A stretch of 11,884 nt of DNA from NCBI RefSeq assembly GCF_000003605.2, contig NW_003108583.1, forward strand, positions 87,651 to 99,534, read 5' to 3'. The DNA is from Saccoglossus kowalevskii. Lineage: Eukaryota; Hemichordata; Enteropneusta; Harrimaniidae. Shown piece after piece: positions 1-8,671 of this stretch. The translations under genes were made by a program, and so were the position numbers. How positions within the stretch are numbered: position 1 is the stretch's first letter; every line of letters starts with the position of its first letter. The notes beneath the pieces are model-generated. The model was not told the DNA's origin. It made no database searches and saw only the letters and a program-made list of their open reading frames with translations.

Positions 1-104
1 GAACAATAGGTGTTACAGTGAGAAATGAACGCTTAGAACAATGGTACACGTGACCTGTAGTGGTATAACCTCATTAGTCGGTCGTCCATGTTAGGATAAC
101 TTAC

Positions 105-318
105 CCACAGCCATAAATTTCCACTTCACATAATGTCAACGTTTGTCTCTTGCCTCTGATCTGGATACTGAGAAACATTCCATACAGTGGTGTTGTGCAT
201 ACTATGGTGAAAGACAAGCTTGCAGTTTGAGACGCTTTAAGTCTGTTTGCACACAATTCATTTTGTATAATAGATGGGTTGGCACCAACTCTTATTTCAG
301 CGTCTGTAAGACTTGAAC
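105..318 (-). CDS. Exon encoding the C-terminal half of the F-type lectin (FTP) domain
   Basis: The 214-nt exon enters in phase 1 after ATGTTCCAG and leaves in phase 2 before GTAAGT. It is open throughout and continues the exon at 3136-3342 through a split Gly codon. The translation carries the family's C-terminal signatures: SLTDAEIRVG (family 'L.dveIrvG'), a Cys in NELCANR, FTIVCTTPLYG (family 'F.C..pl.GryV'), SIQIRG, and the terminal strand TLTLCEVEIYGC (family 'LtLCEVeVyG'). Together the two exons give about 140 residues, the normal length for one FTP domain. Without splicing the frame would stop at once (GGG TAA), so the donor at 104-103 must be used or the protein ends here. The ending YGC-G suggests another extracellular module follows beyond the window edge. 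That is an inference from how such mollusc proteins are usually built. Confidence 0.92.
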
Positions 319-355
319 CTGGAACATATAACGGTGATTGGTAATTAATACTCGT

Positions 356-550
356 ATATTATATTATATTATATTATATTATATTATATTATATTATATT
401 ATATTATATTATATTATATTATATTATATTATATTATATTATATTATATTATATTATATTATATTATATTATATTATATTATATTATATTATATTATATT
501 ATATTATATTATATTATATTATATTATATTATATTATATTATATTATATT
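356..550. repeat. Pure pentanucleotide microsatellite (ATATT)39
   Basis: There are thirty-nine consecutive perfect copies of ATATT, 195 bp, with no interruption. The array lies in the intron between the two lectin exons, 37 bp upstream (in transcription sense) of the acceptor of the exon ending at 318. In RNA sense it reads (AAUAU)n. Because the unit length is not a multiple of three and contains no in-frame stop, it creates a long artificial plus-strand open frame of alternating I-L-Y-Y-I residues, which is not a gene. Confidence 0.98.
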
Positions 551-2380
551 TTACAATTAAGAACGAATATTATAATCAATCTTTCTAGTCGTTTTCAGGA
601 TAGGAATAGTCAATTGAAATGAGCTAATTTAATGACACTAAATGAATCTTGATATTGAAAAATAAAAATCAAACAAAACAAATCACATTAACCAGTGAAG
701 ACACATAAATCAAATCAATCCGTCAAGTGGGTGCTGTTTTGGTGTTCGGAACAGAGTAGCGGTGACAGTAATGGTCCTATAAGGGCGTACAAGCAGTGAA
801 AACTTTGATGAAATGAGTAGTTTGTCTAACTTTACTTCCTGGAGAATAACTAATAATAATAACTGCAAGAACTAAACTAGAAAAATAACTGCAAGAACGC
901 CCATCAAGCACAGATTAAGAAAAGAGTTAAACCCATGGAATTGACTTATTCATCATCGATTTGTCAGTTGAATTGGTAGTTAATGTTTCTACCTTATATA
1001 CACTATTATAATACATGGCAATGTTATGCATTATGAACATTAAGTATCAATATTGCAATAGGAAAATGTGCTGTCTTGCTGTCAGTTATGTCTTCATTTG
1101 TATAAAGCTTAATTTGTATAGAAATTGGTTAAAATAGTAGTCAAACCCTGTAATTCGACATCAACAATCCTAAATTTACCATAAGGTCTATATATTTTTC
1201 CTTATTGATTTGGCTATGTTGTGTAATGTACTTGTCAGTTCTTTCTAGTATTTTGTATTTTTAATCACCCTATACGACTTTTATTTTTATTTTATTTTAT
1301 TTATGTTATTTCTCAAATGCAATCAATTAGAATGTCGATGTTTCCGTTACTATTTCACTGGTATCATTATGAATTTATGGACGTGTAATTATTTTTAGTT
1401 CTATGACATTTGGAATTTTCCTTCAAAATATTCAAGATGTTGCTTAGTGATCCAATACATTTAAACAGATGTATGACTTGTGTGCATGAATAGCCTTTAA
1501 AATACAATTAGCTGGAATAATTAGTCTGAATACCCTGCGTCATTCTTTATACTTGCGACTTATCCAAGTTAAATTTTAAAACGTGGTTCATTTCTTAGTG
1601 GCTGTTATTGCCTTATCCTATACACTGCAGGTATATGAGCGTAGAGCTATTCTGCTTTTTCAGGTGTGGTACAGAGAAATAGTAGTAATTATAGGCATAA
1701 TGTGATTGGTTAGGTCTTTGTGTAATGCGTTTCACTTTTTCGAGATGTGTGTTTAAGAGAATGGTTACATATCATTGTTTGTTTTATTTTTTGCATTGAT
1801 ATTCCTCTATACACTCTACTGTATTGTACATTACTTTGTTCGGGTCTTTCCAGCAGCATCTAGGTCTAATAGGTTCGACAATTACTGAAATATTTAACAC
1901 TACGATACAGATTTTGCGTTTTCGACATTGTGAAAACAATTGATTTTGACTCGAGAACATATGTTATACCGATTACACGTGAATGTGAATATTTTGATAT
2001 ATTTTTTGAAATTTAATTTATTTTAAATTATGATTATATGTAGCTGAATGAAATTACAAGATATGAAGCTTGTTAACCAACTTTATTGAATATTAGAAAA
2101 ACGGAATTGATTATTGTTGTATGTTTTGTACGTTTTTCCACTTTCTATGTTTCAAGCTATAGTTTTGGTGATATACAATGACTCACCATCCAAGAATTTA
2201 TCACCCCAAAAAGTCGCAAAGGCCATGTTGGGTTTAAAAATACTTATTGACAAATATAATAGTCTGTGCCTGGTGAACGTTACGGGCATTGTCGTCTCGC
2301 CTAACTTATAATGCAGGTGCAAGTGATAACAGGACATATAGTATATTTTCAGCAGAATTTTAACATTGCATAAAAATTCA
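551..2380. other. Intron sequence with nothing recognised beyond low complexity
   Basis: This is AT-rich intron of the minus-strand gene. Apart from the small duplication at 858-898 and a TTTTA-rich low-complexity patch at about 1278-1305, I see no exon with plausible splice borders, no transposon protein and no RNA gene. The short open frames near 2114-2403 overlap on opposite strands, show no family motif and are most likely chance. Confidence 0.6.
858..898. repeat. Short direct repeat, 15 bp, spacing 26 bp
   Basis: AATAACTGCAAGAAC occurs at 858-872 and again at 884-898. It is an isolated local duplication inside intron sequence with no evident function. Confidence 0.7.
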
Positions 2381-2450
2381 ACTGTGTCCAATTCATTTGC
2401 CACAATTGTTATTAAACGTATTTTAAATATTGCAACAAGTTGGACACAGT
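2381..2450. repeat. Inverted repeat with perfect 11-bp arms
   Basis: ACTGTGTCCAA at 2381-2391 is the exact reverse complement of TTGGACACAGT at 2440-2450, around a 48-nt AT-rich spacer. It could form a hairpin in either strand. It lies 16 bp left of the larger fold-back repeat and may be part of the same mobile debris. Confidence 0.75.
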
Positions 2451-2466
2451 AACTATCACATTACAT

Positions 2467-3060
2467 AGTGTCATAGACTGGCAAAGTTCTTTTTTGTTTT
2501 ACAAAATGAAATAATTGTTGTTTTAGTCCTTTCAGCGTGATCGCAAAAACTAATCCTGACTGGACGCATCCGCATTTGACTGCTATTAATTATTCATGAT
2601 GTCATTGATCATTCCTGAGTGGTTGTGTGAAAGTAAACGTGACCTTTTAAAAATTGGTCTTTAAAAATGGATACTTTAACTGTTTTCAGTGCAACGGCGA
2701 TACTTTCATCCATTTTTACTGAAAACCAGTCGATTTAAATGTCCAATGTATACAAGTATTCTTTTAAAGTCGCCGGGACCTCAGAAGTGAAAGGTCACGT
2801 ACATTAAGATAGATAAGATATGATGTATACAGCTGCACTTTGATTCATTGTCAATGCTAGTCAACATATTTTAATTGGCATAATCACCGGAGTGAATCCG
2901 CTCTGGCTTTCACTCCAACGCAGGAGATCGCCTGCAGATGCGCCCAGTCGGGATTTCTTTTGCAGTCACGCTAGTTTTTGCGATCACGTTAAAAAGGCAA
3001 AATTGAAATTGATTATATTTTTTTGTAAAACACAAAAGGAGTCCCGACTTTGCCAGTCTA
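2467..3060. repeat. Imperfect long inverted repeat (fold-back element)
   Basis: The segment folds on itself through a nested series of matching blocks. AGACTGGCAAAG (2475-2486) pairs with 3048-3059, GTTTTACAAAA (2496-2506) with 3021-3031, CGTGATCGCAAAAACTA (2536-2552) with 2972-2988, 2558-2574 with 2933-2949 (15 of 17 bases), and ACGTGACCTTT (2637-2647) with 2790-2800. The order is strictly nested, as expected for one hairpin or a fold-back mobile element. The right arm carries about 70 bp absent from the left, including a small hairpin at 2890-2917. No transposase and no clear target duplication were seen, so the class is undetermined. It lies in the intron 76 bp downstream of the donor at 3135. 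Confidence 0.8.
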
Positions 3061-3135
3061 ATAATGTCATAATAATTACAACTAAGACGTATACCCATCA
3101 TTTCAGGTAAATGAGATATCAAATCACGTACTTAC

Positions 3136-3342
3136 CTGGATCCCCATTATGCTTTATGGTAACTTCATATACCCGAAAAGTTGAACCAAACCAAATTGTC
3201 CAGAATGGTTCAGAGATATACTGTGTCTTAGCACATGTATGAATATCACCATCGCGTGCTTTATTGGAGGCTGAAGCGTTTACGTAGTTGCTAGTCTGCA
3301 TTGTGACTTTAGACAATGGCGAAATATTCACTAATTGGACAT
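3136..3342 (-). CDS. Exon encoding the N-terminal half of an F-type lectin (FTP) domain
   Basis: The exon is 207 nt and phase 1-1, with a TTGCTTACAG acceptor and a CCAG/GTAAGT-like donor. The translation shows the FTP landmarks in order: an N-terminal strand (VQLVNISP), the SNKARDGD motif matching the family's 'SNAxDG', a CAKT stretch, PFWTIWFGS matching 'PWWxVDLG', and VYEVTIKHNGD matching 'YxVxxVxIxNRGD'. It supplies about 69 residues, roughly half of the usual 140-150 residue domain; the rest is at 105-318. The canonical fucose-binding motif HX26RXDX4R/K aligns as K-X26-N-G-D-X4-L, with Lys at 3227-3229, Asn at 3146-3148 and the final Leu in the next exon. The usual sugar contacts are therefore gone. 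The tandem Cys pair after the RGD of eel fucolectin is also absent. Ligand specificity cannot be predicted. Confidence 0.9.
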
Positions 3343-5060
3343 CTGTAAGCAAATATGTTTTTTTTTATCATTTTAAGGGTCCACATATTATAGTAGACAC
3401 ATTAACAATAAGCATAATAAGTAAATCGGAAAAACCTGCATCTGCACCTTTTGGAAATTAAGAGCGGGGGTTTGCATTGTTCAATAAAATGCAGATGTTG
3501 CTGTTTTAAGCTTATGTTTAATTTTAGTAATACAGCTAAATGGTTAGATCACTGAAATCCTATCATACAGAGAACAATGTTTCTGGAGAACATCAATATA
3601 ACTGACAGATAATAACAATCATCCCACTGCAGTCAATACAAAACAGTATATATCCATGACCAATATTACACCTTGAACTTGTTTGTAGGAACCACATTTG
3701 ACATTTCAACATCAACATCAACGTTGTTTAACAGAATAGTGAATGCAAATGGGTTATTGCTGTTTTCATATAGTTTTATATATATAAAACACGACAAGTT
3801 GCCTTGATACTTAGTATATATGTACCTTTAATGGACCTGTCAGATGTATACGTTTTTTGATGATGTCTTCAACTATCTATATTTGGCGAATATTTTCGTC
3901 ATTTTCGGTGAAAAAAGGCTATTTTCGACTTTTTGAAAACTACCAGTTCAACTGCTTCGATACTTCGTATCAAATTGAGCTGGCAGTTTTCAAGAAGATG
4001 TCTTATGGACGTGCGTTGCAGGACGACTATGTCACTACGTGTTATATCGTTTGAAACAACCTTTCTAATGATCCTGAAGGAACTGTCAACATGACATGAC
4101 CTTGATCTTTATGAACACCTTCAACCAGCATGCCAGAGAATATATATAATTAATTGTTACATAGGAGTGTAACCAGTTACACTAACTCGGTTCCCTGTCC
4201 ATGGAGTAGACAGTTGTTAAACATGTATTATACTATGCTCATGCTTATTCTGACATTAATGATATATTTCATAATTTAGTTGCAATAGCACTTGACAATT
4301 GTTACATGACTATTTTTATGCCCAAAGTGCCAAGGGGTAATATATTGCATTTCGCCATGGAAGCCATGTTCTGCCATATATACCATGTATTCATTTTTGG
4401 TCCTTGACACAAGACCATGACAACTCAATGCATTATACTGGTACCCCCTAGCCCGACTTCACATAAACTCATCATAATCCTAACCAAGGTTTTTTTTCCC
4501 ACAGGGAATTGAAATAATTCAGGTAAATAATTCATAAAGGGTGGTTTGTTCCCCTTCACTTATACACACTCATTACAACGCTCTTAAAACAGGCCAATGT
4601 ATATTTGGTGTTTATGTTATAGATTTATTACTCTCAACTTAAAAACAATTTCCTGTTCTTGATTGCAACGTGTGACCTCTATAGTCTTATTTATGTCTGC
4701 TGACGAATAGGTGGTTTGAGCACTTAAATATTCCTCATCCATGGAATACTCCTGCATTCTGTTAATACGTCACACTGGTTTTAATTATCTCAGACCTATT
4801 CACATCTGTTGCCACAATAATATAAACAAGTCATCGTAGATGACAAGTTTCCATCCAGATTTTAGTGACTGTTAACATTATGTGACTTTCTTGATATTAA
4901 GTAGAGCTAATTTATTAGTGTGACTCCTTCTTTTTCTTTCTGCCTTGTCATCTTGAATCAGATGCTGGAACAAATGCACATGGCACAGATGTACATATAT
5001 TATGTGTTTCGACACTGTCAGCCCAGCCATATTAGCGTAGAGCATTCATTAAAATCATTA
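3343..5060. other. Intron sequence with little recognisable content
   Basis: This is the left part of the 4-kb intron between the LDLa and first lectin exons. It contains a perfect 18-bp palindrome, GTTTTATATATATAAAAC, at 3773-3790 and several TA-rich runs. I found no further LDLa or lectin-type exon on the minus strand and no convincing plus-strand gene. The 65-codon plus-strand frame at 3857-4054 matches no family I know. Confidence 0.55.
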
Positions 5061-5343
5061 AGCCATTTTGAATCTAATTAGGGAAAAGATAACGTGCATC
5101 AAGGACTTATATTTAATGGATATACCATGCACGATGAAGATCCAATTCTTGAATGATAGGGATGCTTGGTTTTGATGTATTATTCGGCCATTCGGCCATC
5201 ATGAATTTGGTCATGAAAAAATGCATGTGTTTATGCATGATATGTGTGTTGTATGTGTATTCGTTGAATGTTGTCTGACAGATCATGTCAGAAATATTAC
5301 TGCTGTGGTTGTTCAGATAGTTCCAATGAATATAATTACGCCA

Positions 5344-5417
5344 AATAACCTTATTAGATTTCGTAATATTGGTGTAAAAACTGAAAAAAGGTTAATAATA
5401 ATGCAAATAAGGTTATT
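5344..5417. repeat. Inverted repeat with perfect 12-bp arms
   Basis: AATAACCTTATT (5344-5355) and AATAAGGTTATT (5406-5417) are exact reverse complements separated by 50 nt. The arms lie within a 100-codon plus-strand frame (5221-5523) that shows no known motif, is overlapped by an opposite-strand frame and sits in intron. I do not call it a gene. Confidence 0.65.
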
Positions 5418-5832
5418 AGTATTTACAAATCTTACCGAAAAACTAATCAATTCTGCGCAATATTTTAGAGCATCTATGTACCAAGTTGCATTGAAATCCA
5501 ATGAGAAGTTTTTGAGTTCTTAATATAGAGACCGGCAGACAAAAATACATATTACGATATCGATAATACGATGGCTACAACAAATATTTAAACTACATAA
5601 TTAAACTAGAAATGTTTTGTTTTTGAACACTGGCGAACATCAGATTCCATGTGTACTTAATTCAACAAGTCATTGAAAATGACACAGTCCCCGTTAAATG
5701 TTTGAAAGTTCTCTTTGTTCTCGTCATATTAAAGCGGAGGGATTGTCGCGAGCGTGTCCTTGAAACTTGAGTTCCAAGTGGCGTATAAAACAAATTGTTT
5801 ATTTACATCAAAACACGTGTTCCTTGTAGTAG

Positions 5833-6480
5833 TAATATGGCCAAAAATAAAAAACAGCCGTTATTCGGCCATCTTTGATCTGATTATGAAACACACTGAT
5901 ACGTATGATGTATGTGCCAAATATGAATGAAAATGGTACATAAATTGTGGAAATATAGCAGTAAGGCCAAAAAGTCACATGGCTGTCAATCGGCCATCCT
6001 TGACCAGATTTTGAAACAAATTGTCATGGACATGCACCCTAACATGTATAAAGTACATGTATGTGCCAAATTTAATGAAGACTGACAGAGCATGTTCAAG
6101 ATACCGCATAAAAAAACCAAAAAACAAGATGCTTGTCAGTCGACTATCTTTGATCCAATTGCAAAATAAATTGTCATGGACATGTATCCTAACATGTATA
6201 ATCTATGTACCAGGTTCGAATTACAACTGACAAAGCATGTCTAAAATGCAACATTTTCAAAAAACAAGATGGCTGCCAGTCGGCCATTTTGAATCGAATC
6301 GCTAAATAACTGCATGTGCATATGTCCCACATAAAGTACTATGCACCTGCAAAGAATGGACGGAATCGGTCCAAGAGATTCTGAGATATGACTCCGGACG
6401 GACGCACGGACGCACGGACGGAGACTGAATTATAAGTCCCCGTTTTCGGACTTCGTTAATTACTGGTACAATGGCATATA
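5833..6480. repeat. Diverged tandem repeat of about 140 bp ending in a GGAC tract
   Basis: Four related units can be aligned on the motif 'GGCTGTCAGTCGGCCATCTT', with the CGGCCAT (or CGACTAT) core at 5866, 5991, 6141 and 6281, so the period is 125-150 bp. The better-matched inner units also share AAATTGTCATGGACATG, CCTAACATGTATAA, a 'TGTGCCAAATT' segment and 'ACTGACAGAGCATG'. The array ends in CGGACGGACGCACGGACGC-type sequence at about 6395-6422, followed by AAGTCCCCGTTTTCGGAC. Weaker fragments lie at about 5065 and 5181-5200. The overall form matches interspersed repeats I associate with bivalve genomes; that link is from memory and unverified. Its minus-strand open frame (6302-6490) is a by-product. 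Confidence 0.75.
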
Positions 6481-6708
6481 TCTTTGACATTACGAGTTGT
6501 ATGGTTTATTTTGTCTTATAGATTATTAACACTAATATTATGGACCTTTATAGAATATTACCACGAACATGCCAAAAATACAATATAAAAAAGTTTTTTT
6601 CTAAGCAACATACATCTATTATATTCTTCAATTACAAACTCCCGTTCAACAAACAACTCTTTTGTTCAAGGTAATGGCGCACATTTTAAATCAATATCTC
6701 CGCAAATA

Positions 6709-7107
6709 TCCCGGTGTTAACGACATATATCCCGGTGTTAACGACATATATACCCGTGTTAACGACATATATCCCGGTGTTAACGACATATATACCCGTG
6801 TTAACGACATATATCCCAGTGTTAACGACATATATCCCGGTGTTAACGACATATATCCCGGTGTTAACGACATATAACCCAGTGTTAACGACATATATCC
6901 CGGTGTTAATGACATATATCCCGGTGTTAACGACATATATCCCGGTGTTAACGACTTATATACCCGTGTTAACGACATGTGTCCCGGTGTTAACGACATA
7001 TATCCCGGTGTTAACGACATATATCCCGGTGTTAATGACATATATCCCGGTGTTAACGACATATATCCCGGTGTTAACGACATATATCCCGGTGTTAACG
7101 ACATGTA
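6709..7107. repeat. Minisatellite, 19 exact-length copies of a 21-bp unit
   Basis: Nineteen units of exactly 21 bp (399 bp) follow each other with no indel. The core is CCCGGTGTTAACGAC followed by an ATATAT-type spacer. Variants are TACCCGT at units 3, 5 and 13, CCCAGT at units 6 and 9, GTTAAT at units 10 and 16, a changed spacer (CTTATA) in unit 12, and ATGTG/ATGTA ends in units 13 and 19. Because 21 is a multiple of three, several frames on both strands stay open. They give heptapeptide repeats such as PVLTTYI on plus and YMSLTPG on minus. The array is inside the intron, 286 bp downstream (in transcription sense) of the LDLa exon, so these frames are probably not translated. Confidence 0.97.
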
Positions 7108-7393
7108 TTGTAACGCTATACATCGCCACGTTATTACAATCAAGGTATAAACCTAGAAACTGTTGTCATCAATTGAACAAATCGGAAACACCCAATAATT
7201 GCAAATTCACACACCTAAATGAATCTGCATACATAGTGAGCATAACAACACTAAATATAATTCAAAAGAACAACCAATTTTATTGTCAATTTCAATGTCA
7301 ATTTAAATTTTTTGAAATAATTTATGAACAGGAAGCATATATTCATACTATTTTGATTGTTCCAATAATAATGTAGCGCAAACACATTCTTAC

Positions 7394-7513
7394 CACAGAC
7401 ATTGGCGCTTTCATCACTACCATCTCGACAATCGTATATACCGTCACAGGTTTTCACATTGGAAATACACTCCAATGACAAGATACATCTATAATCTGTT
7501 GTCATGTCACATT
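7394..7513 (-). CDS. Exon encoding a complete LDL-receptor class A module
   Basis: The exon is 120 nt, bounded by a TTTTCAG acceptor and a GTAAGA donor, and both borders are phase 1. This is the classic shuffling-competent form of an LDLa exon. It encodes six cysteines in the LDLa order: C-D-M, Y-R-C, L-E-C, K-T-C, Y-D-C and N-V-C. The calcium site is intact: CDGIYDC is followed by RDGSDE, giving the conserved Asp/Asp/Asp/Glu acids. In the family these modules fold around three disulfides and one calcium ion and bind protein ligands outside the cell. The exon runs into the lectin half-domain at 3342 in matching phase with no linker, so LDLa sits directly N-terminal to the FTP domain. The upstream exon was not identified; a transposon begins 72 bp upstream of the acceptor. 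Confidence 0.93.
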
Positions 7514-7585
7514 CTGAAAATATCGATAATATATAAAGAAATTAAATGTATTCCCAATATATTGATAAACCGACATTGGATATTA

Positions 7586-7609
7586 CAGTAAAACCTGTCA
7601 AAACCGACC
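7586..7609 (+). repeat. Left terminal inverted repeat of the pogo/Tigger-like element
   Basis: This 24-bp end pairs with 8889-8912 with one mismatch. It is preceded by TA at 7584-7585 and ends with CCGACC. Confidence 0.9.
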
Positions 7610-8058
7610 ATGACTGGGTCTGGGATCTATGGTAGGTTTTTAGAGGGAGTCGGTTTATTCAGGGTGGGCGTAACTCAATTCGATTGAAACAACAATTACA
7701 TGTGCTGTAAACACGGGATAAATGAAAGACACCGGAGTTTGCCTCCCTGTGATTATATTTACATTTATTGTATTGTTTCAATAAAATAATTTACCAAACA
7801 AGACAAGAATATTATGATACGTACATAAAATCAATAAATATTAAAATAACTGTTCGAACAGACCGGGTAAGTATCACGTATCGTAACTGGAGGCGTCCAT
7901 TTTGAATGACATCACAACGTAAGTTCACGTGAGCTACATGTAATCATCATAATTTTGCTGTTAAGTCAATGAATTAAATTACGATGTAAAAAAAATCATC
8001 AAGTTTTGACTGCTTTAAAGAATATCTTTTTTCAACAATTTTGTTTTCCGTTCGAATT

Positions 8059-8440
8059 TTAAGATCTTGGATATCTGTCAAGTAACTGGAGTCTTTGTTC
8101 ATTGCGAAGTTCTGTAATCTCGTCACCATGCGTCAAATCACTGTCGTTGTGGGGGTCGATAATTTGACTGTCGCTGCAATTTATGTCATCGTTGTTTGTA
8201 GATTCCTTTCTTTGTCTGCAATAAAATTCTCAACGATATGTTGTTCTCTCTCGCCGTCATACGTCGCTACACTGTGTTTGAGGGTCTGCAACTTTCTAAA
8301 TAAGGTTTCCGATTTCTTTGTTGTCGTCTGCTTCTTCGTCATTATCAATTTCAATCTTGACGCCCTCTTCACGGAAACATTTGAAAGCACAATATTATCG
8401 ATCAGAATCGTTATGAAAAGAAGAAAACTCAATGTCTTTC
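8059..8440 (-). pseudogene. Suspected decayed C-terminal transposase remnant inside the pogo/Tigger-like element
   Basis: On the minus strand three short frames read like pieces of one hydrophilic protein tail. One is an acidic stretch, 'FREEGVKIEIDNDEEADD', ending in an in-frame stop. The second is in another frame, 'LFRKLQTLKHSVATYDGERE' through 'VENFIADKERNLQTT', ending at ATG ACA TAA near 8181. The third contains 'DPHNDSDLTHGDEITELRNE' and stops at 8059-8061. Acidic tails followed by a short helical segment are common at the C-terminus of Tigger-type transposases, and the position in the element fits. No DDE catalytic core or CENP-B-type DNA-binding domain is present, so the body of the gene has been deleted. 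Identification rests on context more than on sequence signatures. Confidence 0.4.
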
Positions 8441-8486
8441 GCTCGTTGAAATGGTGATGTAGTACGTTTCACCGCAACTGGAAGTG

Positions 8487-8561
8487 ATGACCCCGATCAT
8501 TTGTTTATATCCGGGGTCATTATACTGTTCAGACACCACGCGATGCGTGGGCGTGTGGTGT
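8487..8561. repeat. Two adjacent hairpins inside the transposon
   Basis: ATGACCCCG (8487-8495) pairs with CGGGGTCAT (8512-8520) around a 16-nt loop. Just beyond, CCACGC (8536-8541) pairs with GCGTGG (8545-8550) around GAT, and an outer ACACCACGC at 8533-8541 has an alternative partner at 8551-8561. They are probably part of the element; no function is evident. Confidence 0.65.
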
Positions 8562-8671
8562 GAAAAACTTAATCATTTGCCATTGTTTTACTCGGGACGT
8601 TACTTGTAGTGTGAGATTTGGTATTGTTTCTGTGACGTTTAAGGTAAATTGAACACAATGCACACTTTTTA

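Larger units (their letters stand above)
105..7513 (-). other. Partial gene: LDLa plus F-type lectin (FTP) domain protein, three exons visible
   Basis: Three minus-strand exons (7394-7513, 3136-3342, 105-318) join into one continuous reading frame. Each has an AG acceptor and a GTAAG-type donor. The junction codons are G+AT (Asp) between the LDLa and the first lectin exon, and G+GT (Gly) between the two lectin exons. The two introns are about 4.05 kb and 2.8 kb and carry almost all the repeats in the left part of the window. LDLa and FTP modules occur in secreted or cell-surface proteins, so this is probably an extracellular recognition or adhesion protein. Both ends are missing: no signal peptide or start exon was found upstream, and the last exon exits in phase 2 toward sequence beyond the left edge. 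Further undetected short exons inside the introns are possible. Orthology and full architecture are unknown. Confidence 0.82.

Noticed and set aside
338-622. 94-codon plus-strand open frame of I-L-Y-Y repeats
   Set aside because: It is the translation of the (ATATT)39 microsatellite, which has no stop in this frame. It lies in an intron of the opposite-strand gene.
2114-2403. Overlapping open frames on both strands
   Set aside because: No domain, no splice context and no codon signature; the two frames are antisense to each other and short.
4492-4524. Plus-strand microexon look-alike: T-rich tract with CCCACAG, 18 nt, then GTAAATA
   Set aside because: No plus-strand gene surrounds it and the known gene runs on the other strand. 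Such patterns arise by chance in AT-rich introns.
5221-5523. 100-codon plus-strand open frame
   Set aside because: It begins in repeat-derived sequence, has no recognisable domain, is overlapped by an antisense frame and sits in an intron.
6302-6490. Minus-strand frame containing PSVRPCVRPE-type peptide
   Set aside because: It is a translation of the GGAC-tract repeat; such peptides appear wherever this repeat is inserted.
6691-7376. Long open frames on both strands encoding heptapeptide repeats (up to 220 codons)
   Set aside because: The 21-bp unit keeps several frames open on both strands at once, and the plus frame runs on into unrelated intron sequence. Nothing marks any of them as the real gene.
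8095-8457. 120-codon plus-strand open frame within the transposon
   Set aside because: It overlaps the minus-strand transposase-like fragments in antisense, is a hydrophobic shadow of acidic codons and shows no motif.
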